This document shows positions 25,126 to 33,482 of a stretch of 64,000 nt of DNA, piece after piece. A model generated the notes under the pieces. It was not told the DNA's origin. It made no database searches and saw only the letters and a program-made list of their open reading frames with translations. Made by a program: the position numbers and the translations under genes. Every line of letters starts with the position of its first letter. Within the stretch, counting starts at the first letter, position 1. Origin of the DNA: Streptomyces venezuelae (GTDB lineage: Bacteria; Actinomycetota; Actinomycetes; Streptomycetales; Streptomycetaceae). The stretch spans positions 4,960,001 to 5,024,000 of the forward strand of contig NZ_CP029191.1 of the NCBI RefSeq assembly GCF_008642335.1, given 5' to 3'.

Positions 25126-25731
25126 ATGGCGGATGACACGAGGGATGACACGACGGGTGACGCGGCGGAAGACACGGCGAGGGACATGACGCACGGCCCT
25201 CAGGGCGGTCCGGCGGCGGACGGAACTCCCCGGGACTGGACGGACGGTCACGTCGAGCGCTGGCTGCCCGTCCTGCCCACGCTCGACCCGGACATCGAGG
25301 GCGCGGTCACCCGCATGGAGAAGCTCACCGTCCATCTGCGCCGCGTCCGCGAGCAGTCCCTCGTCGACTTCGACCTGGAGCGCCACGAGTTCGACACCCT
25401 GCACAAGCTCGCGGGCCGGGGCGGCGCGGCAAGCCCCTCGGAGCTCGCCGCGGACCTGGACCTCGCGCCCGCCTCCGTCACGGGCCGCCTCGACGGCCTG
25501 GAACGCCGGGGGCTCGTCCGCCGGACGCCGTCGAGGAGGGACCGGCGCCGGGTCGACGTCGAACTGACGGAGTCGGGCACGACGGCGTGGGAGGGCGCGA
25601 TGGAGATCCTGGGCCGCGAGGAGGAGCGCCTCCTCCACGTTCTCCCCGCGGAGGAGCGGCGGCGGCTCTCCGACATGCTGCGCCGGATCATGACGGTGGC
25701 CGAGAAGGGCGGAGACGCGGGGTGGCGGTGA
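25126..25731 (+). CDS. MarR-family transcriptional repressor
   Basis: A 201-residue winged-helix regulator. After a polar 40-residue N-terminal tail rich in Asp and Thr, the MarR core runs from about residue 55 to 190, with helix-turn-helix SPSELAADLDLAPASVTGRLDGLERRGLVRR and wing TPSRRDRRRVDVELTESG. It is divergent from an MFS exporter with a 77-base gap containing two dyads. The simplest reading is a ligand-responsive repressor of the pump and of itself. The gene is probably translated from a leaderless mRNA. It is followed 19 bases later by the convergent VOC gene. Confidence 0.88.
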   Translation: MADDTRDDTTGDAAEDTARDMTHGPQGGPAADGTPRDWTDGHVERWLPVLPTLDPDIEGAVTRMEKLTVHLRRVREQSLVDFDLERHEFDTLHKLAGRGGAASPSELAADLDLAPASVTGRLDGLERRGLVRRTPSRRDRRRVDVELTESGTTAWEGAMEILGREEERLLHVLPAEERRRLSDMLRRIMTVAEKGGDAGWR

Positions 25732-25750
25732 GCGGCGAGCCGCGGTGACG

Positions 25751-26161
25751 TCAGGCGGTCCGGGCCAGTTCCGGGCGTTTCAGGTAGTCCGTGAAGCCGA
25801 CGACGTTCCCCCATGCGTCGGTGATCTCCACGGTCCAGCCGGTGGCCACGGAGAACGGTTCGTTCAGGAGGGGGATGCCCGCCGCCGCCAGGGCCTGGCC
25901 CTTCGCGCGGGCGTCGGGGACCTCAAGCCAGATGCGGGGGGAGGGCCACGGCGGCGTACGCGGCACGATGCCGTCCTCCACGCGCAGGAGCAGGCCCGGT
26001 GTCTCCTTGCCGACCTTCAGGATCGCGAGCCCGAGTTCGTCGATGCGGGCCTCGACCGGGAAGCCGGCCCGCTCGTAGAAGCCGACGGCCTCGCCGAGGT
26101 CGCCGACGGGGAACAGGACGTTGTCGAAGCCGAGCAGTCCGACCGGCTGGTTGTCTGACAT
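25751..26161 (-). CDS. VOC-superfamily (glyoxalase/bleomycin-resistance-like) protein
   Basis: A 136-residue single-domain VOC protein. The beta-alpha-beta-beta-beta pattern is clear: NVLFPVGDLGEAVGFYERAGFPVEARI, then RIWLEVPDARAKGQALAAAGI and WTVEITDAWGNVVGFTDY. Substrate or metal cannot be predicted; members include lyases, dioxygenases and drug-binding proteins. The ATG at 26161 is the natural start (MSDNQPVGLLGFDN). About 100 bases separate it from the secreted-protein gene end at 26262. Confidence 0.82.
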   Translation of the reverse strand: MSDNQPVGLLGFDNVLFPVGDLGEAVGFYERAGFPVEARIDELGLAILKVGKETPGLLLRVEDGIVPRTPPWPSPRIWLEVPDARAKGQALAAAGIPLLNEPFSVATGWTVEITDAWGNVVGFTDYLKRPELARTA

Positions 26162-26261
26162 TCCGTCAGGGTAGGACGGGGGCCGCCGCGGCGGCGCAGG
26201 CGCGCATGAAGCGCACCGTGCGCGCACGATTCTTCGGCCGCACGGCCCCCATGCCGCCCGC

Positions 26262-27206
26262 CTAGCGGTTGATGGACTGGATCTCCTGGACGTCGACGTC
26301 CTGGGTGCCTTCGAAAGTGCCGTCGGGCAGGTCGCCCCCGGCACCGCCGTTGCCCGTCCAGGTGATCTCCCATGTGAGGGAAGCCTTCATCCGGTACGGG
26401 TCGCCGCCCGTGGCCCGCAGGTACTTGATGCCGCACGGCGGGTCCTCCTTCGCGGAGCCCTTCCTGTACGGCGTACCGATGCTGCCGTCGTCATTGACCG
26501 CGCACTCGCCGTCCGCCGGGAACGTCTCGGCGTCCGGAGTGCCGGGGTCCAGGTGGAGGCTGACGGGCTTGGCGGTGGTCTCGGCCCACAGCCCCGTCCC
26601 GGGCAACTCGGCACGGACCTTCACGGGCTCGAACTTCCCCTTGTCCAGCCACACCCAGGTGGGCAGATTCACGGTCGACTCGCCGACCGGCTTCATCTCG
26701 ACCTTGGTGTCCGGGACCTTGATCTTGTTGTACGCATACCCGGCCAGGATCTTCGGCGTGGGCGCGTTCTTGATGCCGGGGATCTCCCGGGCGTCCTGCC
26801 AGAAGAGGTTGGTCTCGCACTGCCGGGCCTCGAACGTGTTCTCGACGTCGGGGTTCATGACTCCGCGCCAGAACTTCCCGTCCTTGCCGATGTTGAAGTC
26901 CTTGTAGCCCTCGGCCCCGTCCGACTGGTCCTCGCCCTTCTCATAGTGGTTCACCATGAGCTCTTCGCCCCAGCTCAGCGAGGGCGTGACGTGGACCAAA
27001 TCGCCGCCCTTTCCGCCATTGACCTGCTTGACCGTGATGCTCGTGCCGACGCCGGCCGTGAGCGTGTTGCCGGAGGCGCCGCCGGACGGCCCGGTCGGCG
27101 GGTGGTCCTCGTCCTCGCCGAACGCGTGCGCCGTCGCGGGCCAGGCGCCGAGCGCGAGAACGGTCGCGGTCACCAGAGGGAGAGCCCTCCGCACCGACTG
27201 CCTCAC
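26262..27206 (-). CDS. Secreted protein of unknown function
   Basis: A 314-residue exported protein with a Sec signal peptide (VRQSVRRALPLVTATVLALGAWPATAHA) and a mature part rich in Thr, Asp and Trp. It contains four cysteines that could pair (ARQCETN, DGECAVN, DPPCGIK). No family is recognised; the extended strands (TWVWLDKGKFEPVKVRAELPGTG, MKASLTWEITWTG) suggest beta-sandwich domains. The GTG at 27206 overlaps the stop of the preceding lipoprotein gene by four bases (GTGA), so the two were a coupled pair. It is the last member of the run that begins with the Rhs toxin gene on this strand. Confidence 0.7.
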   Translation of the reverse strand: MRQSVRRALPLVTATVLALGAWPATAHAFGEDEDHPPTGPSGGASGNTLTAGVGTSITVKQVNGGKGGDLVHVTPSLSWGEELMVNHYEKGEDQSDGAEGYKDFNIGKDGKFWRGVMNPDVENTFEARQCETNLFWQDAREIPGIKNAPTPKILAGYAYNKIKVPDTKVEMKPVGESTVNLPTWVWLDKGKFEPVKVRAELPGTGLWAETTAKPVSLHLDPGTPDAETFPADGECAVNDDGSIGTPYRKGSAKEDPPCGIKYLRATGGDPYRMKASLTWEITWTGNGGAGGDLPDGTFEGTQDVDVQEIQSINR

Positions 27207-27573
27207 TTGTCGCACCCCCCGCGCTCCGTCTCCAGTGACACCGTGCTCCACACGCCGTCGGGCGTCTTCTTCAGCGTCGTGCGGTACTGCAGGACCGGGT
27301 TGACGTCGTCCGGGGTGCCCGTGCGCTTCTTCGTCCTGCGGTCCTCGGTGAAGCCCTTGCTCTCGTCCACGCAGTAGAAGAGCACGCCGCCGGCGTCGGA
27401 GAGGCTGACCTGCGGGTTGAACACCCGTGCGGCGCCGACCAGGGTGTGGTTGTTGCCCACGTACCCCTTGATGTACGTCCGGCCTCACTCCCTCCCGAAC
27501 CACACGCGGTCAACAACAGGGCGGCGGACGCGGTCAGTGCGGCCGTCATGAGGCGAAGGGGAGGGCGGTTCAA
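27203..27573 (-). pseudogene. Lipoprotein gene with an apparent frameshift
   Basis: The 5' part starts at TTG 27573 after AGGAG and encodes a perfect lipoprotein signal peptide (MTAALTASAALLLTACGSGGSE, in shorter view LLLTAC). The continuing protein (YIKGYVGNNHTLVGAARVF onward to 27203) lies in a different frame, and the switch falls near 27480-27490 (GTGAGGCCGGACG on this strand). Adding one G to the GAGGCC run would restore one frame of roughly 120 residues ending ETERGGCDK. So this is either a true frameshift mutation or a one-base sequencing error in a GC-rich run. The downstream part has two cysteines. Its stop couples to the secreted protein gene. Confidence 0.75.
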
Positions 27574-27628
27574 TCTGAACTCCTGGTGGGGGGGAGGGGA
27601 CAAAGCGGGGAATGTGGGGGGGGTGGGG

Positions 27629-28030
27629 CTACTGACAGGTGGAAAGGAAGGCTCGGACGGCGTCGATGGTCGTCCGCCATTCGGAGATCTCGTTTCCGTC
27701 CTCGTCGACCGTGCCGCGCGGCTCCACCGAGAGCCACGGCTCCGCGGGCCGGAACGCCTCGGCGAGTTCGTCGAGGAAGATGACCGCGTTCTGCACGTAC
27801 ACGTCCGTGCCGCGCCGGTAGAGCGGCCAGCCGAAGACGAAGTTCGCGGTCGCCGGATCGGTGATCGAGGTGATCAGGCAGGAGTCGACCTCGTCCTGCG
27901 CCGCGTCGAGGCGGCGCAGAGCACGCACCCAGCTGTCCCGGTAGTCGCCGGCGCTCCAGTAGGAGAGGTCCATCGGAAAGTCCTCCGAGAAATCCCCCAC
28001 CGTGATCCTGCCGACGGCCTCCGAGACCAC
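27629..28030 (-). CDS. Probable immunity protein (CdiI-like) for the Rhs toxin
   Basis: A small acidic protein (about 133 residues) directly downstream of the Rhs toxin gene. The pattern SYWSAGDYRDSWVRALRRL, CLITSITDPATANFVFGWPLY, NAVIFLDEL and the ISEWRTTIDAVRAFLS ending matches a family I know as contact-dependent-inhibition immunity proteins (CdiI-type). It should stay in the cytoplasm and neutralise the toxin's C-terminal domain. Start is uncertain: GTG 28030 (16 bases after the toxin stop) is used because it retains GRITVGDFSEDF; GTG 28000 has the better ribosome site (CAGGA). Position immediately behind the toxin tip is the strongest evidence. Confidence 0.78.
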   Translation of the reverse strand: MVSEAVGRITVGDFSEDFPMDLSYWSAGDYRDSWVRALRRLDAAQDEVDSCLITSITDPATANFVFGWPLYRRGTDVYVQNAVIFLDELAEAFRPAEPWLSVEPRGTVDEDGNEISEWRTTIDAVRAFLSTCQ

Positions 28031-28046
28031 CTGGATCGAGAAGGCG

Positions 28047-31000
28047 TCACTTCTTGATGTAGTTGAGGTCCGCGTCGTAGGTGCCAATCCTCTGCCCCTT
28101 CTTGTTGAACACCTTCCAGCCGTCGGAGACGTTGTGGCCGTCGACGTCAGGAGTGATGTAGTTCTTGCCGTTGGAGAACACCTCTTGGCCATGGGAGTGG
28201 AAAGGCGCCCGCTGCGGAGGAATCCGGGTCTTGTAACCGAGTTCGGCCGCACGGTCCTTCGGCGTCGCGGCGTAGAGCTCCCTGCTCTTCTCGCTCCGCT
28301 TTCCGACCATGTCTGGGTGGTAGGGGTCCTTTTCCAGCGCGGGAGACGAGGTGTACCCCTTCGGAAGGATCTCGTCTTCGCAGGGGGTCAGCCCGAGCGG
28401 GTCGGACCACGTGTGCGGGTTGTGTACGTAGGTGGCGTGGTTCGGGTCGGGGGTGAGCCCGAGCGGGTCGGGGGTGAGGTACCGGGCCGTCTCGGGGTCG
28501 TAGTGCCGGAAGTAGTTGTAGTGGAGGCCGGTCTCGACGTCGTGGTACTGGCCGGGGAAGCGCAGCGGCGTGTACGCGGTCGCCCCCCGGTTCCAGGCGG
28601 TCGCGCCCCAGAGGCTGGACCGCGTGCGCCAGACGATGCCGCCGTGTTCGTCGAGGAGTTCGGTCGGGGCGCCGACGAGGTCGGTGACGATCGCGTAGAA
28701 GCGGCAGTCGACCTCGTGCTGCGTCGCGGTGGCGGCGTCGGAGGTCCTCTTGCTCTCGGCCTGCGTCAGCGGGTGCAGGCCGTTGTGCTCCCAGGTGAGG
28801 GTGACCGTGTCCAACCCGCCGGAGGCATGGCTGGTCTGCTCGCACAGATTGGTCTCGTCCCAGGTGAAGTCCACCTGCTCGACGACGCTCTCCCCGTCGG
28901 CCGCCAGCCGCTGCTTCGCCGTCCGCCGCCCCAGCGGGTCGTACTGGTAGCGCCAGCGGGTCCCGTCCGGCGTGACCACCGACGTGAGCCGGTCCTGCAC
29001 GTCCCACGCGTAGCGCCAGGTGTCCGGCTTGCGGGACAGCCGGGTCTTCTGGCGCAGGACGATGCGCCCGGCCCTGTCGTATTCGTAGCGGACGCCTCCG
29101 GCGGTGCGGATACGCGTGCCGGTGTACGTGCGTGCGCCGACGGCTTCCCGTCCCGGCATGGGGGAGGGCCAGGAGGCGCTGGTCTGGTTGCCGGCCGCGT
29201 CATAGGCGTACGACTCGGACCAGCCCGCCGCGTGGACGGCGGTGACCCGTCCTGCCGGGTCGAGGTCGAAGCGGCGCGCTCCGTTGAGCAGGTCGTCGAC
29301 GCCGACGAGGTGACCGTCCGCACGGTAGGTGTAGGCACGGCTCTGGACCCGGCCCGCCGCTCCGTCGATCTCCTGGCTGGTCAACCGGCCCAGGACGTCG
29401 AAGCCCTGCGTGAAGGCGACGTCCTCGCCGAGCCTGCGGGACAGCTCACGACCGTCCGCGTCGTGGGTGAAGCTCAGGCGACGGCCGGAGGTGACGAGCT
29501 CCGCGCGGTTGCCCGCCGCGTCGTACGTCCACGTGCTCACCGCGCCGGACGGCGTGGTCCTGCCGGTGCGGCGGCCCAGGGCGTCGTAGGTGTACGTCGA
29601 CGTGCGTCCGGCGACCGTCTCCGACGTGATGTGACCCGCCGCGTCGCGCTCCAGTGTGAGGACGACGTCCGGTCCGTGCGCGCCGATCAGGTCGCCCGCG
29701 TCGTCGTACGTGTATGTGGTGACGTCCCCGGCCGCGTCCTTCGCCACCGTGCGCCCCAGCACGTCCCGCTCGAAGCGGATCGTCTCGCCGGACGGCAGGG
29801 TGCGCGCCGTCAACCGGTCCGCCGCGTCGTGGACGTAGTGCAGGGCCCGGCCGTCGAAGTCGTCCTCCGCCACGAGGCGCCCCGCGGAGTCGTACTCGTA
29901 GCTCCAGGTCAGCCCGAGCGGGTTGACGACCTTGCGCAGCTGGAGCTCCGCGTCGTGCTCGAACGTGTAGCGGGCGCCGTCGGGGCCGGTGCGGGCCGAC
30001 AGGAGGTCGAAGTGCGTGTACTCGAAGGTCGACACGCCGCCCACGGCGTCGGTGTGGGTGGTGCAGTTGCCCTCGCCGTCGTACGTCCACGACTCGGTGC
30101 CGCCGTCCGCGGCGACGTGCCGGGCGATGCGGCCCTCGACGGTCCACTCCAGGCGCGTGACGGCGCCGGACGGTGCGGTCACCGCCGTCGGGCGGCCGAA
30201 GCCGTCCCGCTCGTACCGGGTCGCCCCGCCCAGCGGGTCGACGGTCCGCAGGGGAAGTCCCGCCGCGTCGCACTCGATCCGCGCGGTGTGGCCGAGCGGG
30301 TCGGTGACCGAGGTCAGCCGCCCGCGGTCGTCGTAGGCGAACCGGGTCAGCGCGGCGGCGGGGGAGAGGGTGCTGAGGTGGTTGCCCCGCTCGTCGTAGG
30401 TGTAGTGCCAGACCCTGCCATCGGACTCGTGGACCTCCACGGGCCGGCTGTGCTCGTTGTAGACGATCCTGCTGCTGGTTCTGTCGGGGTGGTGCACCGC
30501 GACGAGGTTGCCGAGGGCGTCCCACTCGTAGCGTGTGGTGCGACCCAGACCGTCGGTCCTGGAGATGACCTCGTCACGCTCGTCGAACGTGTGCAGGACG
30601 GTGTGGCCCAGCGGGTTCGTCTCGGCGACGATCAGACAGCGGTCGTTGATGACGAAGCGTGAGGTGGCACCCGCGGAGGTGGTGACCTCCGTGACGCGGT
30701 GGCCGGGCCGGTCGGGGTCGGGCACGTCGTAGGTGAAGGTGTTGGCGAGGTGGCCGGCCTCACCGCCCTGGGCGACACACCGGTCCCGGTCGTCGTACAT
30801 GTAGTCGTAGCGGTTGCCGTTGGAGTCCGTCCACGAGGTGATGCGCAGCCCGTCGTCGTACGTGAAGCGGGTCGGAAGCCCGGACGAGTCGGCGACGGCG
30901 GTGAGGTTGCCGTCCGTGTAGTCGTACCGCTTGAGCACGACGTCCGCGCCGTCCGGACCCGCACCGGCCAGGGCGAGCGCCGTGACCCGGTCGCCCGTGA

Positions 31001-32540
31001 CGGCGAAGGTGAGGCGGTAGCCGTGGGAGTGCCGGAAGGCCAGCGGCCTGCCGTCGTCGTCGTACTCGATGTCGACGGTGTTGCCGTTGCGGTCCGACAT
31101 CCGGGTGAGCGACGCCGTGTCGTCGTCGGGCGCGGTGAAGCGCAGGGTGCGGCCGCCGACAGGGTCGCTGATGAGGTAGCCGCCGTTGTCCAGCCGCTCC
31201 AGCGGCCTGCGCGGTCCTGCGTCGGGCAGGACGGGGGCGTCCGGCCCCGCGGGGTGCGGATACGTGAGCAGCATGCCGTCCTCGGTGACGAAGACGACGC
31301 CGTCCTCGTCGAGTTCGAGGCGCTGGTCGACCGTGGAGGTCCAGCTGGGGCCGAACCAGCCGCCGGTGCGGTACCCGGAGGTCATGCGGCGGGTGAAGGA
31401 CAGCGGCAGCGTGCCGGGCAGGGTGACGTCCGTGGCCTGGAGGAACATGTGGCCGGTGGCGACGTCGACCGGGTCGCCGCAGCCCTTGATCTTGCTCTTG
31501 GTGCGGTTGTACGCGCCCTTCGCCCCGTCCTTCAGAGCGGTGCGCGCCGACTTCATCCCCTTGAGGCCGCCCTTCAGCCCCTTCATGCCCTTGGCGAGTT
31601 TGGCGGCGGTGGTGATGCCCTTCATGCCGGGCACGCAGTCCATCGCCGCGAACGCCACATCCATCAGGCCCGCCTGGCCCTTTGCGTATTTGCTCAAGGT
31701 GTCGGCAAGCACGATGGCGCCCGCGACGATGACGATGGCGGCGAGGATCGGGCCGCCGACGATCATCGCGATGATCCCGACGACGGCGACGACGACCTTG
31801 CAGACGGCGACGATGGTGTCCCAGTTGTCGGAGACCCAGTCGCCGATCTCCTCCCACCACTTGCGGTTCCTGATGCCCGCGTCGGAGGCCTCGTCGATCT
31901 TCTTCTTCGCGGTGCCCGCGGCCTCCTCGCGCATCTTGCGCGCGTCGGCGGCCATCTTCTTCGCCGCCTCCAGCGCACTCTTGGCGGAGTCCACGTCACC
32001 TTGGGCGGACTTCTGCGCCTTCTCGGCGGAGTGCGCGTTGCGGGTGGCGGCCTTGACCTTGTCCTCGTCCGGCTTGGGGACGTCCTTGCCGCCGCCCGGC
32101 TTGTCCTTGTACTTGTCCGCTTCCTTGCCCGCCCGCTCCACCCAGGAATCGGCCGAGGAGAGCCGGGACTTGGCGCTGCTCAGGTCGGCCTGCGCCTCAC
32201 GGCCCTTGACCAGCGCCTTGTCGGCCAGCGACTGGGCACGCTCCAGCTCCGGCCAGTACGCGGACAGCGCGTCGCCCGCCATCTCGTAGCTCTTCTTGAG
32301 CTTCTTCAGCTTGCTGGGCGCGTCCTCGAACTTCTCCGTGAACGCGTCCGCGGTCTTGCCCACCCACTTCAGGATGGCCTCATCGCCCGCCATCCCCTTG
32401 ATGTCCCGCAGGACCCTGCCGACGTCGTCCGCGAAGTCGTGGAGGTTCTTGGCCAGCGACCGCACCCGGTGCGGATCACCCGGCGTCGGATCCTTCTCAA
32501 GATCAAGGACATGCCAATCCGACGGCCGATGGCCCCCCAT
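28047..32540 (-). CDS. Rhs/YD-repeat polymorphic toxin with C-terminal nuclease-like tip
   Basis: A 1497-residue toxin delivery protein. Residues 1-215 form a charged helical, WXG100-like N-terminus (MGGHRPSDWHVLDLEKDPTPGD). A hydrophobic segment follows at about 243-282, then a DUF6531-type entry domain (CGDPVDVATGHMFLQATDV) near 353. Next come dozens of YD repeats (e.g. TRYEWDALGNLVAVHH) and the Rhs core end RYLTPDPLGLTPDPNHATYVHNPHTWSDPLGLTP. The last ~113 residues are the variable tip, with RIPPQRAPFHSHGQ, FSNGKNYITPDVDGHN and GQRIGTYDADLNYIKK. This resembles the Ntox21-like toxin C-termini (family name from memory), probably RNases. ATG 32540 follows GGGGGAAG. The core forms a shell that encloses the tip before release. 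Confidence 0.9.
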   Translation of the reverse strand: MGGHRPSDWHVLDLEKDPTPGDPHRVRSLAKNLHDFADDVGRVLRDIKGMAGDEAILKWVGKTADAFTEKFEDAPSKLKKLKKSYEMAGDALSAYWPELERAQSLADKALVKGREAQADLSSAKSRLSSADSWVERAGKEADKYKDKPGGGKDVPKPDEDKVKAATRNAHSAEKAQKSAQGDVDSAKSALEAAKKMAADARKMREEAAGTAKKKIDEASDAGIRNRKWWEEIGDWVSDNWDTIVAVCKVVVAVVGIIAMIVGGPILAAIVIVAGAIVLADTLSKYAKGQAGLMDVAFAAMDCVPGMKGITTAAKLAKGMKGLKGGLKGMKSARTALKDGAKGAYNRTKSKIKGCGDPVDVATGHMFLQATDVTLPGTLPLSFTRRMTSGYRTGGWFGPSWTSTVDQRLELDEDGVVFVTEDGMLLTYPHPAGPDAPVLPDAGPRRPLERLDNGGYLISDPVGGRTLRFTAPDDDTASLTRMSDRNGNTVDIEYDDDGRPLAFRHSHGYRLTFAVTGDRVTALALAGAGPDGADVVLKRYDYTDGNLTAVADSSGLPTRFTYDDGLRITSWTDSNGNRYDYMYDDRDRCVAQGGEAGHLANTFTYDVPDPDRPGHRVTEVTTSAGATSRFVINDRCLIVAETNPLGHTVLHTFDERDEVISRTDGLGRTTRYEWDALGNLVAVHHPDRTSSRIVYNEHSRPVEVHESDGRVWHYTYDERGNHLSTLSPAAALTRFAYDDRGRLTSVTDPLGHTARIECDAAGLPLRTVDPLGGATRYERDGFGRPTAVTAPSGAVTRLEWTVEGRIARHVAADGGTESWTYDGEGNCTTHTDAVGGVSTFEYTHFDLLSARTGPDGARYTFEHDAELQLRKVVNPLGLTWSYEYDSAGRLVAEDDFDGRALHYVHDAADRLTARTLPSGETIRFERDVLGRTVAKDAAGDVTTYTYDDAGDLIGAHGPDVVLTLERDAAGHITSETVAGRTSTYTYDALGRRTGRTTPSGAVSTWTYDAAGNRAELVTSGRRLSFTHDADGRELSRRLGEDVAFTQGFDVLGRLTSQEIDGAAGRVQSRAYTYRADGHLVGVDDLLNGARRFDLDPAGRVTAVHAAGWSESYAYDAAGNQTSASWPSPMPGREAVGARTYTGTRIRTAGGVRYEYDRAGRIVLRQKTRLSRKPDTWRYAWDVQDRLTSVVTPDGTRWRYQYDPLGRRTAKQRLAADGESVVEQVDFTWDETNLCEQTSHASGGLDTVTLTWEHNGLHPLTQAESKRTSDAATATQHEVDCRFYAIVTDLVGAPTELLDEHGGIVWRTRSSLWGATAWNRGATAYTPLRFPGQYHDVETGLHYNYFRHYDPETARYLTPDPLGLTPDPNHATYVHNPHTWSDPLGLTPCEDEILPKGYTSSPALEKDPYHPDMVGKRSEKSRELYAATPKDRAAELGYKTRIPPQRAPFHSHGQEVFSNGKNYITPDVDGHNVSDGWKVFNKKGQRIGTYDADLNYIKK

Positions 32541-32642
32541 GTGCTTCCCCCGTCGAGCCTCGCTCACCGCCGCGGCGGCGATGTTCCGGTGCGAACTTTC
32601 CCTGTGCGAACTCACGATATCCACGCCGTGGCCGGAAACACA

Positions 32643-32679
32643 CCGTGGGCCCTGCTCCGGTCTGGAGCAGGGCCCACGG
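32643..32679 (-). terminator. Strong terminator hairpin behind sdhB
   Basis: A perfect 16-bp stem (CCGTGGGCCCTGCTCC at 32643-32658 with GGAGCAGGGCCCACGG at 32664-32679) and a five-base loop sits 33 bases past the sdhB stop and 102 bases before the rhs start. It should end the sdhCDAB message and insulate the toxin gene. Confidence 0.9.
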
Positions 32680-32711
32680 GGGCGTACGGGACGTACAGGC
32701 GTAAGGAACGG

Positions 32712-33482
32712 TCAGAAGCGGCGCGTGATCAGGGCGCGCTTCACTTCCTGGATCGCCTTCGTGACCTCGATGCCACGCGGGCACGCGTCCGTGCAGTTGA
32801 ACGTCGTGCGGCAACGCCACACGCCGTCCTTGTCGTTCAGGATCTCCAGGCGCTGCTCGCCCGCCTCGTCACGCGAGTCGAAGATGAAGCGGTGGGCGTT
32901 CACGATCGCGGCCGGCCCGAAGTACTGGCCGTCGTTCCAGAACACCGGGCACGAGGAGGTGCAGGCGGCGCAGAGGATGCACTTCGTCGTGTCGTCGAAG
33001 CGCTCGCGGTCCTCGGCGGACTGGAGGCGCTCACGCGTGGGCTCGTTGCCCTTGGTGACCAGGAACGGCATCACGTCGCGGTACGCCTGGAAGAACGGGT
33101 CCATGTCGACGACCAGGTCCTTCAGGACCGTCAGACCCTTGATCGGCTCGACCGTGATCGGCTTCGCCGGGTTGATGTCCTTGATCAGGGTCTTGCAGGC
33201 AAGACGGTTCTTGCCGTTGATCCGCATGGCGTCCGAGCCGCAGATGCCGTGCGCGCAGGAGCGGCGGAACGTGAGCGTGCCGTCCAGCTCCCACTTGACC
33301 TTGTGGAGGGCGTCGAGGACACGCTCCTTGGGGTCGATCTCCAGATGGAAGTCCTCCCACGTGGCGTCCGCGGAGACCTCGGGGTTGAAGCGGCGCACCC
33401 GCAGGGTGATCGTGATGTACGGGGAGTCGGCGAAGCCCGCCTCGGGCTTGACGTCTTCCTTGTCGAGGGTCGGGGTAGCCAT
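32712..33482 (-). CDS. sdhB: Succinate dehydrogenase iron-sulfur subunit
   Basis: A 256-residue electron-transfer subunit of complex II. The N-terminal plant-type domain has the [2Fe-2S] ligands in RRSCAHGICGSD and RLACKT. The C-terminal part has CILCAACTSSCPV for [4Fe-4S] and CRTTFNCTDACPRGI for [3Fe-4S]. It passes electrons from FAD to menaquinone. The ATG at 33482 shares a base with the sdhA stop. It is the last gene of sdhCDAB. Confidence 0.97.
   Translation of the reverse strand: MATPTLDKEDVKPEAGFADSPYITITLRVRRFNPEVSADATWEDFHLEIDPKERVLDALHKVKWELDGTLTFRRSCAHGICGSDAMRINGKNRLACKTLIKDINPAKPITVEPIKGLTVLKDLVVDMDPFFQAYRDVMPFLVTKGNEPTRERLQSAEDRERFDDTTKCILCAACTSSCPVFWNDGQYFGPAAIVNAHRFIFDSRDEAGEQRLEILNDKDGVWRCRTTFNCTDACPRGIEVTKAIQEVKRALITRRF

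Noticed and set aside
28002..30662. 886-residue plus-strand open frame opposite the rhs gene
   Set aside because: Val/Arg/Gly-rich antisense shadow of the YD repeats with no ribosome site or domain.
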